Shown: piece by piece, positions 43,860 to 56,036 of the stretch
Layout of the letters: each line of letters opens with the position of its first letter
Numbering within the stretch: the stretch's first letter is position 1
Assembly: GCA_022702545.1 (NCBI GenBank)
Contig: JAHRBC010000003.1
Span: 7,936,001-8,000,000 of the forward strand
Direction of reading: 5' to 3'
Length of the DNA stretch: 64,000 bases
Origin: Phycomyces nitens
Lineage: Eukaryota; Mucoromycota; Mucoromycetes; Mucorales; Phycomycetaceae
Notes under the pieces: generated by a model
Told to the model about the DNA's origin: nothing
What the model saw: the letters and a program-made list of their open reading frames with translations, nothing else
The model's database searches: none
Made by a program: the position numbers and the translations under genes

Positions 43860-44560
43860 GGAATATTTTTCTACATAAAAAATACCTGCAAAAATATGAA
43901 TATCCAACGATTTTTTGGGCTGCGGGAGTGTTCTGTAAAAGATAAAGAAGTGTTATTGATATGGGATACAAAGAGGAAATTTTTGTGTGACAAAAGATAC
44001 TTACATTGCAAGAGATGGGCAAGAGTGGGCAAAGGGGACTTGAATTGTAAGGCTGGATGGGCTGTGTGGCGGGTTTTACTATAAAAAAGGGAATAAAAAT
44101 TAATATGGGTGAACAGAGTGATGATATATTTAATTTACATACCAGGAGCCAAATGGGTTATCAAAGTAGGGGGCATGGTGTGCAAAGAAAGACCAAAGGA
44201 GCCTATAAAACACATAATAATAATTATTAATAAATAGTCTGAATAATATTTTGAATAAGCAAAAAGAGATTTATAAAGAATATTACCTTTATGATTACAA
44301 TCGCGAATGATGGAGGAGGCCGATGGCGTGAATAGACAGGGCAGTCTACAATGGAATAGAGTCAGAGAGGGAACAAGTATGATTGAAAGAAATTTTTTTA
44401 CCTGGTGCCGATGGCATCCTTATATAAGTTGTTTGGCTAATCTGAGAGAGAAGTGAAAATAATTTTTATCAAGATGATGGTACCAGTGAATGCGGCCAGT
44501 GAGTATTTGTCTAGATGGCCATTGTGGAAAGGATGAGTTGCAATGGGAGCGCACATCTAT
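43860..44560 (-). pseudogene. P2 copy of the candidate third gene
   Basis: All six exons and splice sites described for the third gene of P1 (19331-20066) are present on the minus strand, starting MCAPIATHPFHNGH and ending NSSKQPGRNG. Exon 2 has TAG in place of a Trp codon of P1, so the frame is closed after 25 codons. Several amino-acid changes against P1 suggest weak constraint on the protein. Confidence 0.35.
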
Positions 44561-44995
44561 GAAAAAGAGGTTAATTTGTGTGTATAAAGAGGTATAAAAA
44601 ATGTCTTACCAGAGAAAGGCGCCGATATCAAAAAAGCAAGCAAAAGGAAAAATAAAGGGAACCAAAGAAAAAGGAGAGAATCTGAAAATTTTTTCACCTT
44701 TGAAACATGCTGCGGAAGGTGTGATGGATTGAGCCCAAAAACAATATCAAGGCCGATTTGCATCTCAGTGCTTCAAGACAATAGAGGAACATCTTTATAG
44801 TCATTCAAAATGCCTATATATAACGGCCTTTTTGATAGTATTCAACCTCTCTTACTTTTACAACAACCCACACACACACACACTTACTCACCCACCCACT
44901 CAAACAGTTTTTGTATGTATATTATATTTATTTTTATTTCAATTGAACAAAAACTAATAATTATAATCGAAATATACTTTACCATATTCTAGAAA

Positions 44996-46205
44996 ATGGT
45001 TAACCAAAGAAGAACAATTGCTCCTCGTCCTGCTACTGCTGACATGGATCTGATATTGGAAAAGCTTGTTGCCATGGAGAACAAGATGACCATTATGGAA
45101 GGCGAGATGGTGACATCAAACGCCAGACTTGTAACGATGGATTCCAGACTTGGTGTCATTATTGTAGGAAACCGTGAGACTATCACTGCCATTGATAATT
45201 TCGTTGAGGCTGCTCCTGCTGCTCCTGCTGCTCCTGCTGCTCCTGCTGCTCCTGCTGCTCCTGCTGCTCCTGTTGCCTCCACCAGTGCAACTAGCAATGT
45301 TGTTGTGACGGATCCCATTGCTTTGTCAAACCCCAGCAAGAGAGTTTCCACAGAGGTTTATGTAAGTATTATACTAAAGAGCAAAGACTATACTATCAGT
45401 TTGTTAACTTTTATATATTATTAGGCTGCGATCCGCAAATTCATGTGGAATCCAAAGTTTCGGTCAACTGTCCCAGCAGAAGTAGAGGCCAACAACAATA
45501 AGCCCAGGTGGAACACCGATGTTCACTTCAACGTGACTCCCAACAAGGAGTTGGTTGATCGAATGCTCGTCTACCTGGGGCGCAAGTTTGCTGGCGACGG
45601 AATGAGGCAAAAGGATCTTCGTGAGAGGCTCCACAAGAATTTCATTAGTAGATGCCGAAAAGTGAGAGAGTCTCCTGCTGTGAGGGCTGCGTTGAACAGA
45701 CGTTCACGAAGATCTGGTCGTGCAAACGAAGTAAGTTGTTTGCAATATATTAAAAATCTATTAAACACATATTAATAATAATATTTGTAGAACTATGCTC
45801 GTCGTTTGGCAGCATATGACAATAACAGGGCTGAGATCAACCAGGAGATGGGTTGGAACTGCATAGGTGCACTCCAAAAGGGAGCAATGTCCGAGGGAGA
45901 ATCAGATGACGAAGTCTCTGAAGCAGGAAGAAGACGTGTGGTTCGCACCATTCGCCCAAGTTGGAGAAGCAATGAAGTGAGTTGTTGCGTTGATTGTAAA
46001 TAATATATTTAATGGCTGTTGATTACTGATGTGCAATTGATAGTTTAACCGATTCATCCAAGTCGTTGACAGATTCGTTGGTCTCCAACTTGGAGCAAAC
46101 TCCCACCAGTTGTTGTCAAGGGTTTATGACAGAACTGTGGACGTGGCAGTCCCGACTAATTTTAATCCCAGTCTTCCTCAGTGGGCTCTTAGACATGGGC
46201 TTTAA
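44996..46205 (+). CDS. P2 accessory protein, four exons, intact
   Basis: Exons 44996-45361, 45425-45730, 45791-45976 and 46044-46205 (366, 306, 186 and 162 nt), the same sizes as in P1, give 339 residues with no stop. All introns are GT-AG, including intron 3 (GTGAGT). The N-terminus is MVNQRRTIAPRP, with a coiled-coil region and an Ala-Pro repeat (six AAP units; composition differs from P1). Then come the basic KPRWNTDVHFN block, EGESDDEVSEAG, RPSWRSNE and FNRFIQVVDRFV. The function is unknown; I infer a DNA-binding partner of the transposase. It ends 123 bp from the convergent transposase stop. Confidence 0.82.
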
Positions 46206-46328
46206 TAAAATATTTTTTTATCTATCCATCTATTTTTTTTGACACGCATTACGTTTTGACAACATTTATAAAGGCAATGCTATTTCTGTTTGTTTTTTTA
46301 TGAAAGAGAAAAGATATTTATTTATTTA

Positions 46329-49300
46329 TTATATGCAAAGCTTTTTGGGCAAAGGGATGACCAGCATCCTCTTCACGCCATTTCGGCTTGTGTGCGTGGC
46401 AGTCGCAACTTCTAAAAGAAGGCGATGCACTGGCAAGATGCACTCATGACTGGGGGAGAAAAGCCGGGCAAACATATATCAACACCTTCATCCTCACGCG
46501 AACGATCATAGGACACACCATACCATCTCACAAAGGCGAAAACATGCTGACTTTGATATGATTGGCGATTTGGACGAACAGAGGCAGAGAGAGGCGGCGT
46601 AAAGTTGTGGACAAACATATACTGTATTTGTCCAGTATATGCAGTCTGGTTCTCACCCGTACTAGTGCCAAACAAAGCTTGAATATATGATCCACCCTTG
46701 CCAGAGCCATTGTGACCATGATAGATCTGCCCAAGAAGATTGATTGACTTTATCTTTGTTATCTGATTGTCGACAAACAGCAAAGAAGAAGTGGCGTATT
46801 GATAGCTCTCCAGCTCAGAAATGTCATAAGTATCCTTATAATACTCCAACAAATGAGGATAGTCGCCATCACTCATTGCTGTTGCTGGCCTAGCTTGGAG
46901 AGGAAACGCAGAGGGTGGAAGAGGCTCATTACCCTTGATCGGGAATTCGGAATCTTGGGATGCATCCACAAAATTTTGAATTCGGAATGGGCGTCGTGTT
47001 GGTGCAGGTGCAGGTGCAGGTGGAGACAAGGTGGCAAAGGACGAAGAAAGTTTGGCTAAGAGAGGAAGGAAAGGAGCAGATACTGATGACTTGAGGATGG
47101 CATTCGTATAGTCCTCCTTGTACGAATTCTGGACAAATGTTTTCATAAATGTTGACTCGAACCCGTCTCTTCTGTTTGTCTCGATGTTCTTCAACAACCC
47201 ATTGTATCTCTCAAACCCAAAGAGCCAATAGCCGTACACTGGTCCAAAATCACGAATGGTCTCGCGAAGATGGAGGTGTAGGTGCATATTGCAGGTGAGG
47301 ACAGTGTGTGGGTATTGTTGTTCGCAGGCTTGACCAAATTTCTCCAGGTGACTATGGGCTTCATCAAGTTCGTCAAAAGTGATGGCTGGCTTTATCAAGA
47401 GGCGGCAGGCGTCGACAAAGCTAATCCAATTCTTGAACTTGGCAGCAGGGAGAACGGTCTTCAACAGAGTAGGGGAGTAAACAAGCACCCAGGATTTCCA
47501 CTCGTCGGCCTTCATATGGGGAAATCCCTTCCCAATCTTCGTCTTCAACACTGCGTAATCCGCAGGCAACACCATGGTCTCTGCCACCCTCTGCATCTCA
47601 CGAAGATTGTTGTCTGTGATCAGACCACTGGCAGTCCACGTCTCGACCATCCTCTTTGCCGTTCCCAGGAATAGGTTGTGCATGGGATCAATGATCGTTC
47701 CACGTACTAGATCAAAGTATCCAAGGCGATGCAACTGCGACCATCGAACACCATTTTCGACCTCCAGCTGATGCCTTTCTGAGGGCGTACTTGCACTCTT
47801 CCACTCCTCAGCATGCACCCGGTTTTGAGCACCATTTGCAAGTCTCCACGCACAGAAATCAAAACCACGAAAATCGACATTGTTTGTCCCTTCCAAGCGA
47901 GAGAAACTACGACTGCATTTGTAGCATGCATGGGTACTGTTATGAGACGTGAATCCACTGGTTTTCCTGGCGGCAGGGATATCACATGCAACCATGAAGA
48001 GTGCAGCACGGACAGTTACTCCACTTGGGTTTTCATAACTTGGAATGGCCATTCCAACATACAGCTGCTCCAACTCGTCGACCAAGGGCTTGAGGTAGTT
48101 GTTAATCTCCTCTGATCTTGGTTCTTTTGGCCCAGGCATCAGACCAACAAGAATCACGTTCTCTGCCTTGAACCTATCCTCTCGAGGCAAATTGTTGATT
48201 GCGAGGTAAATTGCTCCAGAGGAATGGCTGATACCATCGAATGGCTGAAACCAATCAATGTTGAGAGTCAACATGAGTGAGCGCGAGTCTTCAACAAAGG
48301 GAACGCCGTTCTTGTCCTTCAACCCCTTCCACATCGCACCATCATAAACGTCGCACATTGTATCAACGATCTTCAACTCCTGGTTCCATTGTCTGATCTT
48401 GCTTTCGAAATCCGGGCGGAGGAAAAGGACTCTCAACGCCTGCTTGACGGACTGGTAGTTGTATTGACGTTTTGGGACTAAAGCACCAGATGATGATTGC
48501 TTCATCAATTGGCAACCACATGGAGAAACGGAACCGAGCTTGGCGGAACTGCACTGAAGGGGAGCAGACCCAGCTTCCTCATAAACCGTGTGGCAATCCT
48601 GGCACACAACGAATCTCTTTACACCCTTGGTCAAGGCAGTGAAACCCGTCATGCTTTGGAGACCAGAAAGGCTTGAAGGCAATTGGAAGTCCTGTCCGTA
48701 AATCGTCAAGAGTTTGTTGATGAACTCAATCAAGACAACAGCACCCTTATCGACCACATAACGGGATGCAAACAGAACAACGAAAATGGCAATTGCCCTG
48801 TGCACTGGGTTTTCGGGCATACCAGGAGTAGCAAAAGGGTCTATTATTTAAAAAGGAAAATTATTAACACTCAATTTTTGCTTGCTTTTGTATTGTAGCT
48901 ATTCTATACTGACCTTCACTGTCAAACTCCTCGACCTCAATCTCTTCATCATCGGCTTCATCATCGCTGTCATTGTCAGAGTCATCGGTGATTTCGGCGC
49001 CATCGCCATTGGCCTCATTGTCAACTGAATCATCGTCAGACATCAGGACGGAATCCAAAAATGGTAGGCCGACCTGACCATCCGTTTCCATGGATTCGGA
49101 TTGAGAGGTCGGGATTGCTACAAATATAGAATACATTAGTTTATTGCCCTGTACTGGTTTTCAAATAAATATTTTTTACCCTCAACATCAACGTCCATCA
49201 CGGCACTTTGTGTGCCTGAGTTCAATTAAAGGTTAATGGTTATTATTGCGCAGCAAAGATAAAATTAATATTGAAAATAACATACTGTTTTCAAAATCCA

Positions 49301-49433
49301 AGACTTCTTCAAATCTTGCTCTTTTGGCATGACGCTGGGAAGTGCGCTTGGATACAATAGAGAATCCTTGCTGGTTGTTGTTGCATTTGTTGCAGTAACA
49401 GGCAGTGTTGTTAAGAGCGGAAATAGAAGACAT
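46329..49433 (-). pseudogene. P2 transposase, frameshifted near the C-terminus
   Basis: Same four-exon design as P1: CYCNKCNNNQQGF exon (start 49433), acidic exon near 48915-49120, and a body starting MPENPVHRAIA at 48820. Catalytic motifs are present: LNIDWFQPFD, CYKC, IIDPMHNLFLGTAKRM and FGFERYNG. The body ORF stops early at 46412 because a C-run near 46452 is one base short relative to P1; the normal C-terminal end is still readable in another frame to 46329. The loss affects about the last 45 residues, so activity is uncertain. Confidence 0.82.
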
Positions 49434-49675
49434 TGTTTATATGATTCGATTGTGAGATAAAAAAGGAAACAAGTGCTACATATTTTAATTTGCTGTCATT
49501 TTATAGATGAAAAAAAAGCTATTGTTTTTTAATCTTTTGCCCGAACCAATAGGATGGATTAGAATTACACTTTTTATTTGAAGTAAAAAAAATATCTGAG
49601 ATGAAAAAAAGCTCTATATTTCCACTACCCTTTTGCCACATTGATACAATGCTAAATTTGGGAGTTTTTCCAGTG

Positions 49676-50042
49676 AGTATTCTTGACAACAGGGCTGCTG
49701 ACACCTTCCAAGTCATCATCATTCAAACTGGCATGTCAGTTGAATGGCTCCCATAGCTGGGCAGCACTTACACCATCTGGAAGATCTAAGAAACTTGCTT
49801 CATTATATGTGGACGGCTGACTTGTACTAGGATAATTCTGAGAGCTGTTTGCTGAACTGACAAAGCTATGAACAGCAAAGCGCTCAACAAGCAAACTGGC
49901 ATTTCTACCGCCCTTCAAGTTTGACGTGATAAGCTTGGAGTATACTCTAATTACTTTTTCCATGGGTAGGTAAGAGATTATTTGACTAATAATAGCAACA
50001 GCAGCAAAGACACTTCTTGGTCAATGATGACAAAATCAACGT
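49676..50042 (-). pseudogene. Q2 transposase middle part (catalytic Glu region)
   Basis: The minus strand encodes MEKVIRVYSKLITSNLKGGRNASLLVERF...AQLWEPFN, matching the SMERVIGVYSKL segment of Q1, which holds the catalytic Glu. Upstream exons are not found; a GTACG-type boundary near 50042 leads into a different fragment. Confidence 0.6.
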
Positions 50043-50170
50043 ACCTGTCATCAATGATTGTGGCCAGTGAGGCACGGCTAGGACAATAGCACTCCACATT
50101 TACAAGTGCAAAAGAATGTGGTGTGCCAAGAATCTTCTTCAAGACACCTTTAAGAGTGCAAACCAGACTT
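50043..50170 (-). pseudogene. Short tnp2-like C-terminal fragment
   Basis: A minus-strand open piece contains LKKILGTPHSFALVNVEC and SRASLATIID, resembling the VDGTPHFLAFVEVM region of Q2 but clearly diverged. It is probably a scrap of another tnp2-type transposase. Confidence 0.35.
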
Positions 50171-51830
50171 GTAAGAGAAAAATAGCAGAGAACAGCCAGG
50201 CAAGTTTATTAATTAACAAACATTTGAATATACATTATAATTAATACAATATTTTTATTATGTTATAGCAGGAAAGAGCAAGCAGTTCTTTTCTTTCGGA
50301 AGATGAGGTATTTCAAACGGATGACGAGGCTGAATCCCCAATCATGACAGATGTACTATAAGTTAGAGCTTTTTGTTGCTCATCTATTCTCAATTTAATA
50401 TTAATATAATATTTCTACTGTTTGATATAGGTTTACACCACTAGGAATGAGCAATGAGCCTTCATCTAAGAGAAACAGACTAAGTCTTTAATATTCTTTA
50501 GGCTGCTCTTATTGGTTCTCTCATATTTTTAGTATATGTTTTAGCGCACTTTTTCTTTTCCTCTTTTCCTTTAGCTGTTTTATCTTTGCTTTGGTCCTCT
50601 CCTTTGAAATAAAATCGAATAACTCTCCATCACGTAAGATTGCCACCTTAATAAATGCCCGATTGGCATCTTGTATACCACATCTTCAGCTCTGTTGTTT
50701 TTAATCTAGGAATGAAACACACATCTCGCCCTTTTTCAAGCACCAAAAAAAATGAAATTTTTTTATAGCTGTATTACGCCGAGGTTAGTTTATATTTCTT
50801 TTCTTTTCTTTGCTCTACTTTTTTGAAATAAAACTAAATGACCCTCCCTTATGTAAGGTTGTCAATTACATAAACATCCGATTGGAATCTTGTATACCAC
50901 ATCTTCAGCTCTGCTATCTTTAATCAAGGAATGAAACACTCATCTCATAATTTTTCAGACACTAAAAAAAGGTGAAAATTTTTTACAGCTATATTACACT
51001 AAAGTTTGTCGTTCCCCACCTCCCCACCTGGGAATCTCTGTAGAATATGCATATTGTTTTCTTAATGATGTACTCATTCTGCCAACTACCATTATATTCG
51101 AATTAGTTTTAAATCTTATGAGCTGACTTTACAGCAATATATTTTCTATGGTAAGAATATTATAATATGTTTACACTCTTTAATTAATCATATTGCGCAT
51201 TCTCTATTCTCCTTCTACTGCATCTAGTATTTACATCTGTACGTTTCATATAGTGGCATTAATTCAAGAGATGCTTGGTATACCGATTAACAAGCACAAT
51301 ATATACTGGTATGCTATCCAAAACAATATGCTTGGTTTATTTGATCGCTTCATTCTCTGACCACAATATCTTTATAGCAATTGATGAAGACCAAAGGCCT
51401 TCCAAGTCATGACAGTGATTCACAACAAGATGCTCGGCACGCTGATTAACAAGCACAATATATACTGGTATGCTACCCAAAACAATATATTCGGTTTATT
51501 TGATTGCTTCATTCTCTGACCACAATATTTTTATAGCAATCGATGAAGACCAAAGGCCATCCAAGTCATAACAACATGTTGTTGGCATCGTGTATAGATT
51601 GAGTAAAAGGTTTGTACCATATACGTTTTATAATATTAAATAGTATTTGCTTTTGGTGTTTCTATATTATTATTATATATATTTTAATATTATTTGAAAT
51701 AAATCGAAATTATAATAAAAAATAAACCATTATTTCAAATAAATGGCAGTAAAAAAAGAATGGGTGCTAGTATATAAAGTAATATAAAAGAGAGGCTATA
51801 GTATATAAAGAAACGATTTTGGTTGGATAA
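50171..51830. repeat. Non-coding Q2 interior with two direct-repeat pairs
   Basis: No gene is seen. One pair of direct repeats lies at 50605-50779 and 50824-51001 (shared GGCATCTTGTATACC or GGAATCTTGTATACC, then CATCTTCAGCTCTG). Another lies at 51271-51411 and 51430-51572 (shared GATTAACAAGCACAATATA, CATTCTCTGACCACAATAT). A small plus-strand acidic piece near 50270-50361 ends at a stop and is not convincing. Confidence 0.6.
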
Positions 51831-51834
51831 AAAA

Positions 51835-52009
51835 ACGGTAGCTGTGCCTATTCCTGCCTCATAACTACCCTTTTTTTTCGCACTAAAAAAACGGTAACAG
51901 CTACCGAAATCGCCTTATACAGAGTCTTTACTACCGTTTTTTTTGGTGGGAAAAAACGGTAGTAATGCTACCAAAACGGTAGTTAGCTACCGTTTTTTCC
52001 GCCGTAGTG
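51835..52009. repeat. Right terminal repeat of Q2
   Basis: Several ACGGTAGC/GCTACCGT palindromes separated by A- or T-runs, ending CCGCCGTAGTG. It mirrors the left end at 41983. Confidence 0.7.
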
Positions 52010-52036
52010 ATTCACTAATTTAATGCTATAAAATAG

Positions 52037-52842
52037 AGACTTATTCATGGCTACATGTGGACGCCAAGGTTCAGGTCGAATGACCAGGCCGAAATTGAGG
52101 CCAACAACAGGAAGCCCAGGTGGAACACCAAGGTCTTCTTCAACGACAGTCCAAATAAAGAGTTGGTGGACAACCTAATGGCCTTCCTGGTGCAAAGGTC
52201 TCGGGACCCCAGGTTGCGAAACAGTGACATCCGTGAAAAGGTTCACAACCACTTCCACAGTCGGTGTCACCTGGAGTCCCAGACTTCTAGCAAGAGGGAT
52301 GCCGCAAAGGCAAAGACACGGCGCTCTTCTCGTGAGGGTGATGTAAGTTGTGTTTTATATTCTAATCAGAGCTTAGTTTTAAGAGTAATATTAATACCAA
52401 TTGATCTATAGCACCTCAAACGCCGTGGCCTTACCTATGCCAAGAACAAGGCTGCCATTGATGCTGCAATGGGTAGGGATTGCTCCAATCTCATTCAGAA
52501 AGGAGCAATGTCTGATGGCAAGTCTGGTGATGAGACACCTGGGACTCCAGGTGTGCGCATCGTTCACGTCAAGCGCCCAAGTTGGCGAAGCAACGAGGTA
52601 AATTGTTTTCCAGCCAAGTTTATTGTTTTTGAAATATAATAAATAGAAACTAATTGTCCTTTTAGTTCAACCATTTCCTCAAAATGGTTGACTTGTATGC
52701 CCGTGTCGACTTGGGCAACAATTCTCGACAGCTGATGGAAAGACACTTCCACAGTGTCGTGACCAAACCAGTCCCTGACAGCATGCTCCCCCACCACCAC
52801 AGTGGACCGTCAGAGATGACGAATAAAAAATTAAACAATTAA
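52037..52842 (+). pseudogene. P3 accessory gene, exon 1 missing
   Basis: Exons 52037-52342 (306 nt), 52412-52597 (186 nt) and 52666-52842 follow the family plan and stay in frame. Motifs: MWTPRFRSNDQAEIEANN, KPRWNTKVFFNDSPNKELVD, DIREKVHNHFHSRC, KRPSWRSNE and FNHFLKMVDLYARVDLG. Q2 ends 27 bp upstream, inside what would be intron 1, so the coiled-coil exon 1 and promoter are gone. It ends 106 bp from the convergent transposase. Confidence 0.72.
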
Positions 52843-52948
52843 AAAATTAAAAAAAAAATCTCTTCTTAAGCTGATTGTTACAGTTTGTCTTAATAACATA
52901 CTTAGAAGGTAAAATTGTTTGCCTTGGAGGAAAGATGTTTTTATTTAT

Positions 52949-55900
52949 TTATTTAAGCATATTGCTTTTTGGCAGAGGAATGACTAGTGTTGTCGTCTCA
53001 TTGTTCTTTGTATATTTGGCAGTGGCCACCTCAAGCAAGATGCGATGAACAGGCAGGATGCACTGATAGTCATCATCTGAAAATTCAGGCAGGCAAATGT
53101 CCACACCATCGTCTTCTCGTGATCTATCTGAAGACAGAGGAAGCCATTGGACAAATGCAAAAACATGCTCGGTGTGCTGGATTCCATGACTTGAGCAGAT
53201 TGTCTGGTTGGTTGGTGGCATGAAGGAATGAGTAAACATATACTGGATTTGGCCAGTATACGCATTTGCATGGTCGCCGTATCTGCCAAGGAACAGTGCC
53301 TGGACAAAAGACCCACGACTGACAGAACTATTCTTGCCAACGTATGTTTGGCCTAGAATATCAATTGATTTCAGTTTGCCAATCTGATTATCAACGAAAA
53401 ACGGCGAGAGGGAGGCGTGACGATAGTCTACTAGGTCTGGAATGTCATACTGCTTCTTGTAATACTCCAACAAAAAAGGATAGTGGACATCACTTATTGA
53501 GGAAGGCTTACTGGTCAAGAGAGGAAATGCAGACGGAGGGAGCGGTTCATTGCCTTTGACAAGAATTGCTGCATCGTTGGAGAGTCGAAGAAAGTCTTGC
53601 AAGTCAAATGTGCAGTAGGTTGTAGAGGGAGAGGAGAGGATGGTGGGTGTGGTGGACGTGAGTTTCTGGAGAACAGGAGAAAAGAGGACTTGGCTTGAAT
53701 TGGGAAAAACGGCATTGACATAGTCACTCTTGTATGCATCTTCCAGGAAGTTTCGCATATAGGTCATCTCAAACCCATCTCTTCTGTTCGTGTTAATATT
53801 CTTTAACAAGCCATTGAATCTCTCAAACCCAAAGAGCCAATAACCGTACACGGGTCCAAAATCACGAACGGTGTCACGAAGATGGAGGTGCAGGTGCATA
53901 TTGCAGGTGAGGATTGTAGCAGGGTAAAGCATTTCGCACGATTGACAGAATTGCTGGAGATGGAGGTGAGCTGACTCGACATCATCATACGTTATTGTTG
54001 GCTTGACCAGAATACGACATGCGTCCACGAAATCGATCCAGTTGGCAAAGTTTGCTGGTGGAAGAACGTACTTCAGCAAAACCGGAGAGTACACCAATAC
54101 CCACGACTTCCATTCGTCAGCTTTCATCCTGGGGAACCCCTTGCCAATCTTCGTCTTCAGCATGCTGTAGCCAACAGGCAGTACCATGGTCTCGGCTATC
54201 TTCTGCATCTCGCAAAGATCCCTGTCTACGATCAGACCACTGGCAGTCCACTTTTCCACCATTCTTTTTGCCGTGCCCAGAAAGAGATTGTGCATGGGAT
54301 CGATGATCGTTCCACGTACTAGATCAAAGTATCCAAGACGATGTAGCTGCGACCATCGAACACCATTTTCGACCTCCAGCTGATGTCTTTCTGAGGATGT
54401 ACTTGCACTTTTCCACACCTCAGCATGCACCCGGTTTTCAGCACCACTCGCAAGCCTCCACTCAGCAAACTCGAAACCGCGGAAATCTACACTGGTCGTG
54501 CCTTCCAGACGAGAGAACTGATGATTGCATTTGTAGCATGCGCATGTGCTGTTGTGGGCGGTGAATCCACTGGTCTTTCTTGCTGCTGGGATGTCACACG
54601 CCACCATCATTAGTGCAGCACGGACACTGGCACCAGTTGGCCTCTCAAATGTTGGAATATTCATTCCAACATAGAGCTCGTTCAACTCATCTACCAACGG
54701 CTCCAGGTAGTGGTTGATCTCCTCTGACTTTGGCTCTTTTGGTCCAGGCATAAGACCAACGAAGATGGTGTTTTCTGGCTTGAATCGCTCCTCCCGAGGT
54801 AGATTATTGATGACCAAATAAATGGCACCACAAGAGTACACCACACCATCGAAAGGTTGGAACCAGTCGATGTTGAGAGCCAACATGAGGGAGCGCGGAT
54901 CCGCTATAAACTGGGCGCCGTTGATGTCCTTGACGTCCTTCCACATGGCGCCGTCGTAGACATTGCACATTGTCTGTGGAATCTTGAGATCTGAGTTCCA
55001 GTGTCTGATTCTGGCCTCAAAGCCAGGGCGAAGAAAGAGTGTCTTCATAGCATGCTTGACGGATTGATAGACAAACACCCTTTTTGGGGCCAAGGCACCA
55101 ACAGACGACTCCTTCACCAACTTACACCCGCAGACAGAGTTGGATCCAAGCTTCTGGAACACACAGGTGGGAGGAACTGTCATGCATTCATCGTAGATTT
55201 GATGGCAATCTTGGCATGCTACAAATCTGTGGATTCCCTTGGATATCTCGGAAAATCCAGTCATTCTTTGGAGCCCAAGAAGACTTGTTGGAAGCTGGAA
55301 ATCCTGCTCGTAAATCTTCAAGAGCTCATTGATGAACTCGATCAAGACAATGGAACCCTTGTTGACCACGTAGCGGGATGTAAAAAGGACCGTGAAGATG
55401 GCGATAAACTTGTGAACTGGGTTCTCAGGCATACCAGGGGCTTCAAAAGGGGCTATTGTAAAAAAAAAGAGAAAATATTAATACTCAATTTTTCAGGCTT
55501 TTTCTTTTATTCAATGATTATGTACAAACCTTCGGCATCCAACTCCTCAAGCTCAAGCTCAACAACATCTTCATCATCACTGGCGCCATCGTCATTCTCA
55601 ACCGAGATCTCATTGTCATCATCGCGATTCTCAATGGAGACATCGTTGGCAGGCATGGACTCAATTTCCAAAACAGGAACATTTGTTTGGCCGCCCTCTT
55701 CTACGGGACCAGGTTGGTAAGTCATGACAGCTACAAATATAGAATATAATAGTGTGTTAGACACCATTGACATTTAAATAAATATATTTCTTACACTCAG
55801 AATCAACTTCCATCATTTCTCTTTGAGAGTCTTTATTTATAATATAATATTAATATACAAGTATACTCTGTTGTTTTAAATAAAATACCCCTTGAAGATG

Positions 55901-56036
55901 TGAATACTGCATCTACTCTGGCTCTTTTGTTATGATGTTGGACAGTTCTTCTTGTCACATAGGTGAATCCTTCTTCATTATCACCGCATACAGTGCAATA
56001 GCACTTGGTGTTGTAAATACTGTTGGAAGAAGACAT
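52949..56036 (-). CDS. P3 transposase (CACTA/Plavaka-like), apparently intact
   Basis: Minus strand, start ATG at 56036 with the Cys-rich exon KCYCTVCGDNEEGFTYV. An acidic exon follows near 55530-55733, then a main exon from 55453 whose internal MPENPVHKFIA starts at 55432 and runs 827 residues to 52949. Catalytic motifs: LNIDWFQPFD, CYKC (zinc pair), IIDPMHNLFLGTAKRM and FGFERFNG. Introns have GT-AG borders like P1. It is diverged from P1/P2 in the N- and C-terminal thirds but almost identical in nucleotides around 54300-54415. No frame break is visible in the main exon. Confidence 0.8.

Larger units (their letters stand above)
43301..49675 (-). mobile_element. P2: complete P element inserted in the Q2 transposase gene
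   Basis: 6375 bp, CACTGCAAAAAATAAAG at 43301 and ...GAGTTTTTCCAGTG at 49675, flanked by the triplet AGT on both sides (43298-43300, 49676-49678). It is the inverted counterpart of P1 without element B. It carries an accessory gene (+), a transposase (-) and the third-gene region (-, 43860-44560). It splits the Q2 reading frame between AQLWEPFN and KYYVRNSG, which are neighbouring segments of Q1. Confidence 0.88.
41983..52009 (-). mobile_element. Q2: second CACTACGGCG element, carrying P2
   Basis: Left terminus CACTACGGCGG at 41983; right terminus CCGCCGTAGTG ending at 52009, a clear inverted pair. Subterminal repeats lie at 42000-42660 and 51835-52000. The transposase is only partly left (42708-43300 and 49676-49963, minus) and is split by P2. 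The stretch 50170-51830 is non-coding with direct repeats. Flanking triplets (TCA, ATT) do not match, so the insertion may share its history with Q1. Confidence 0.65.
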
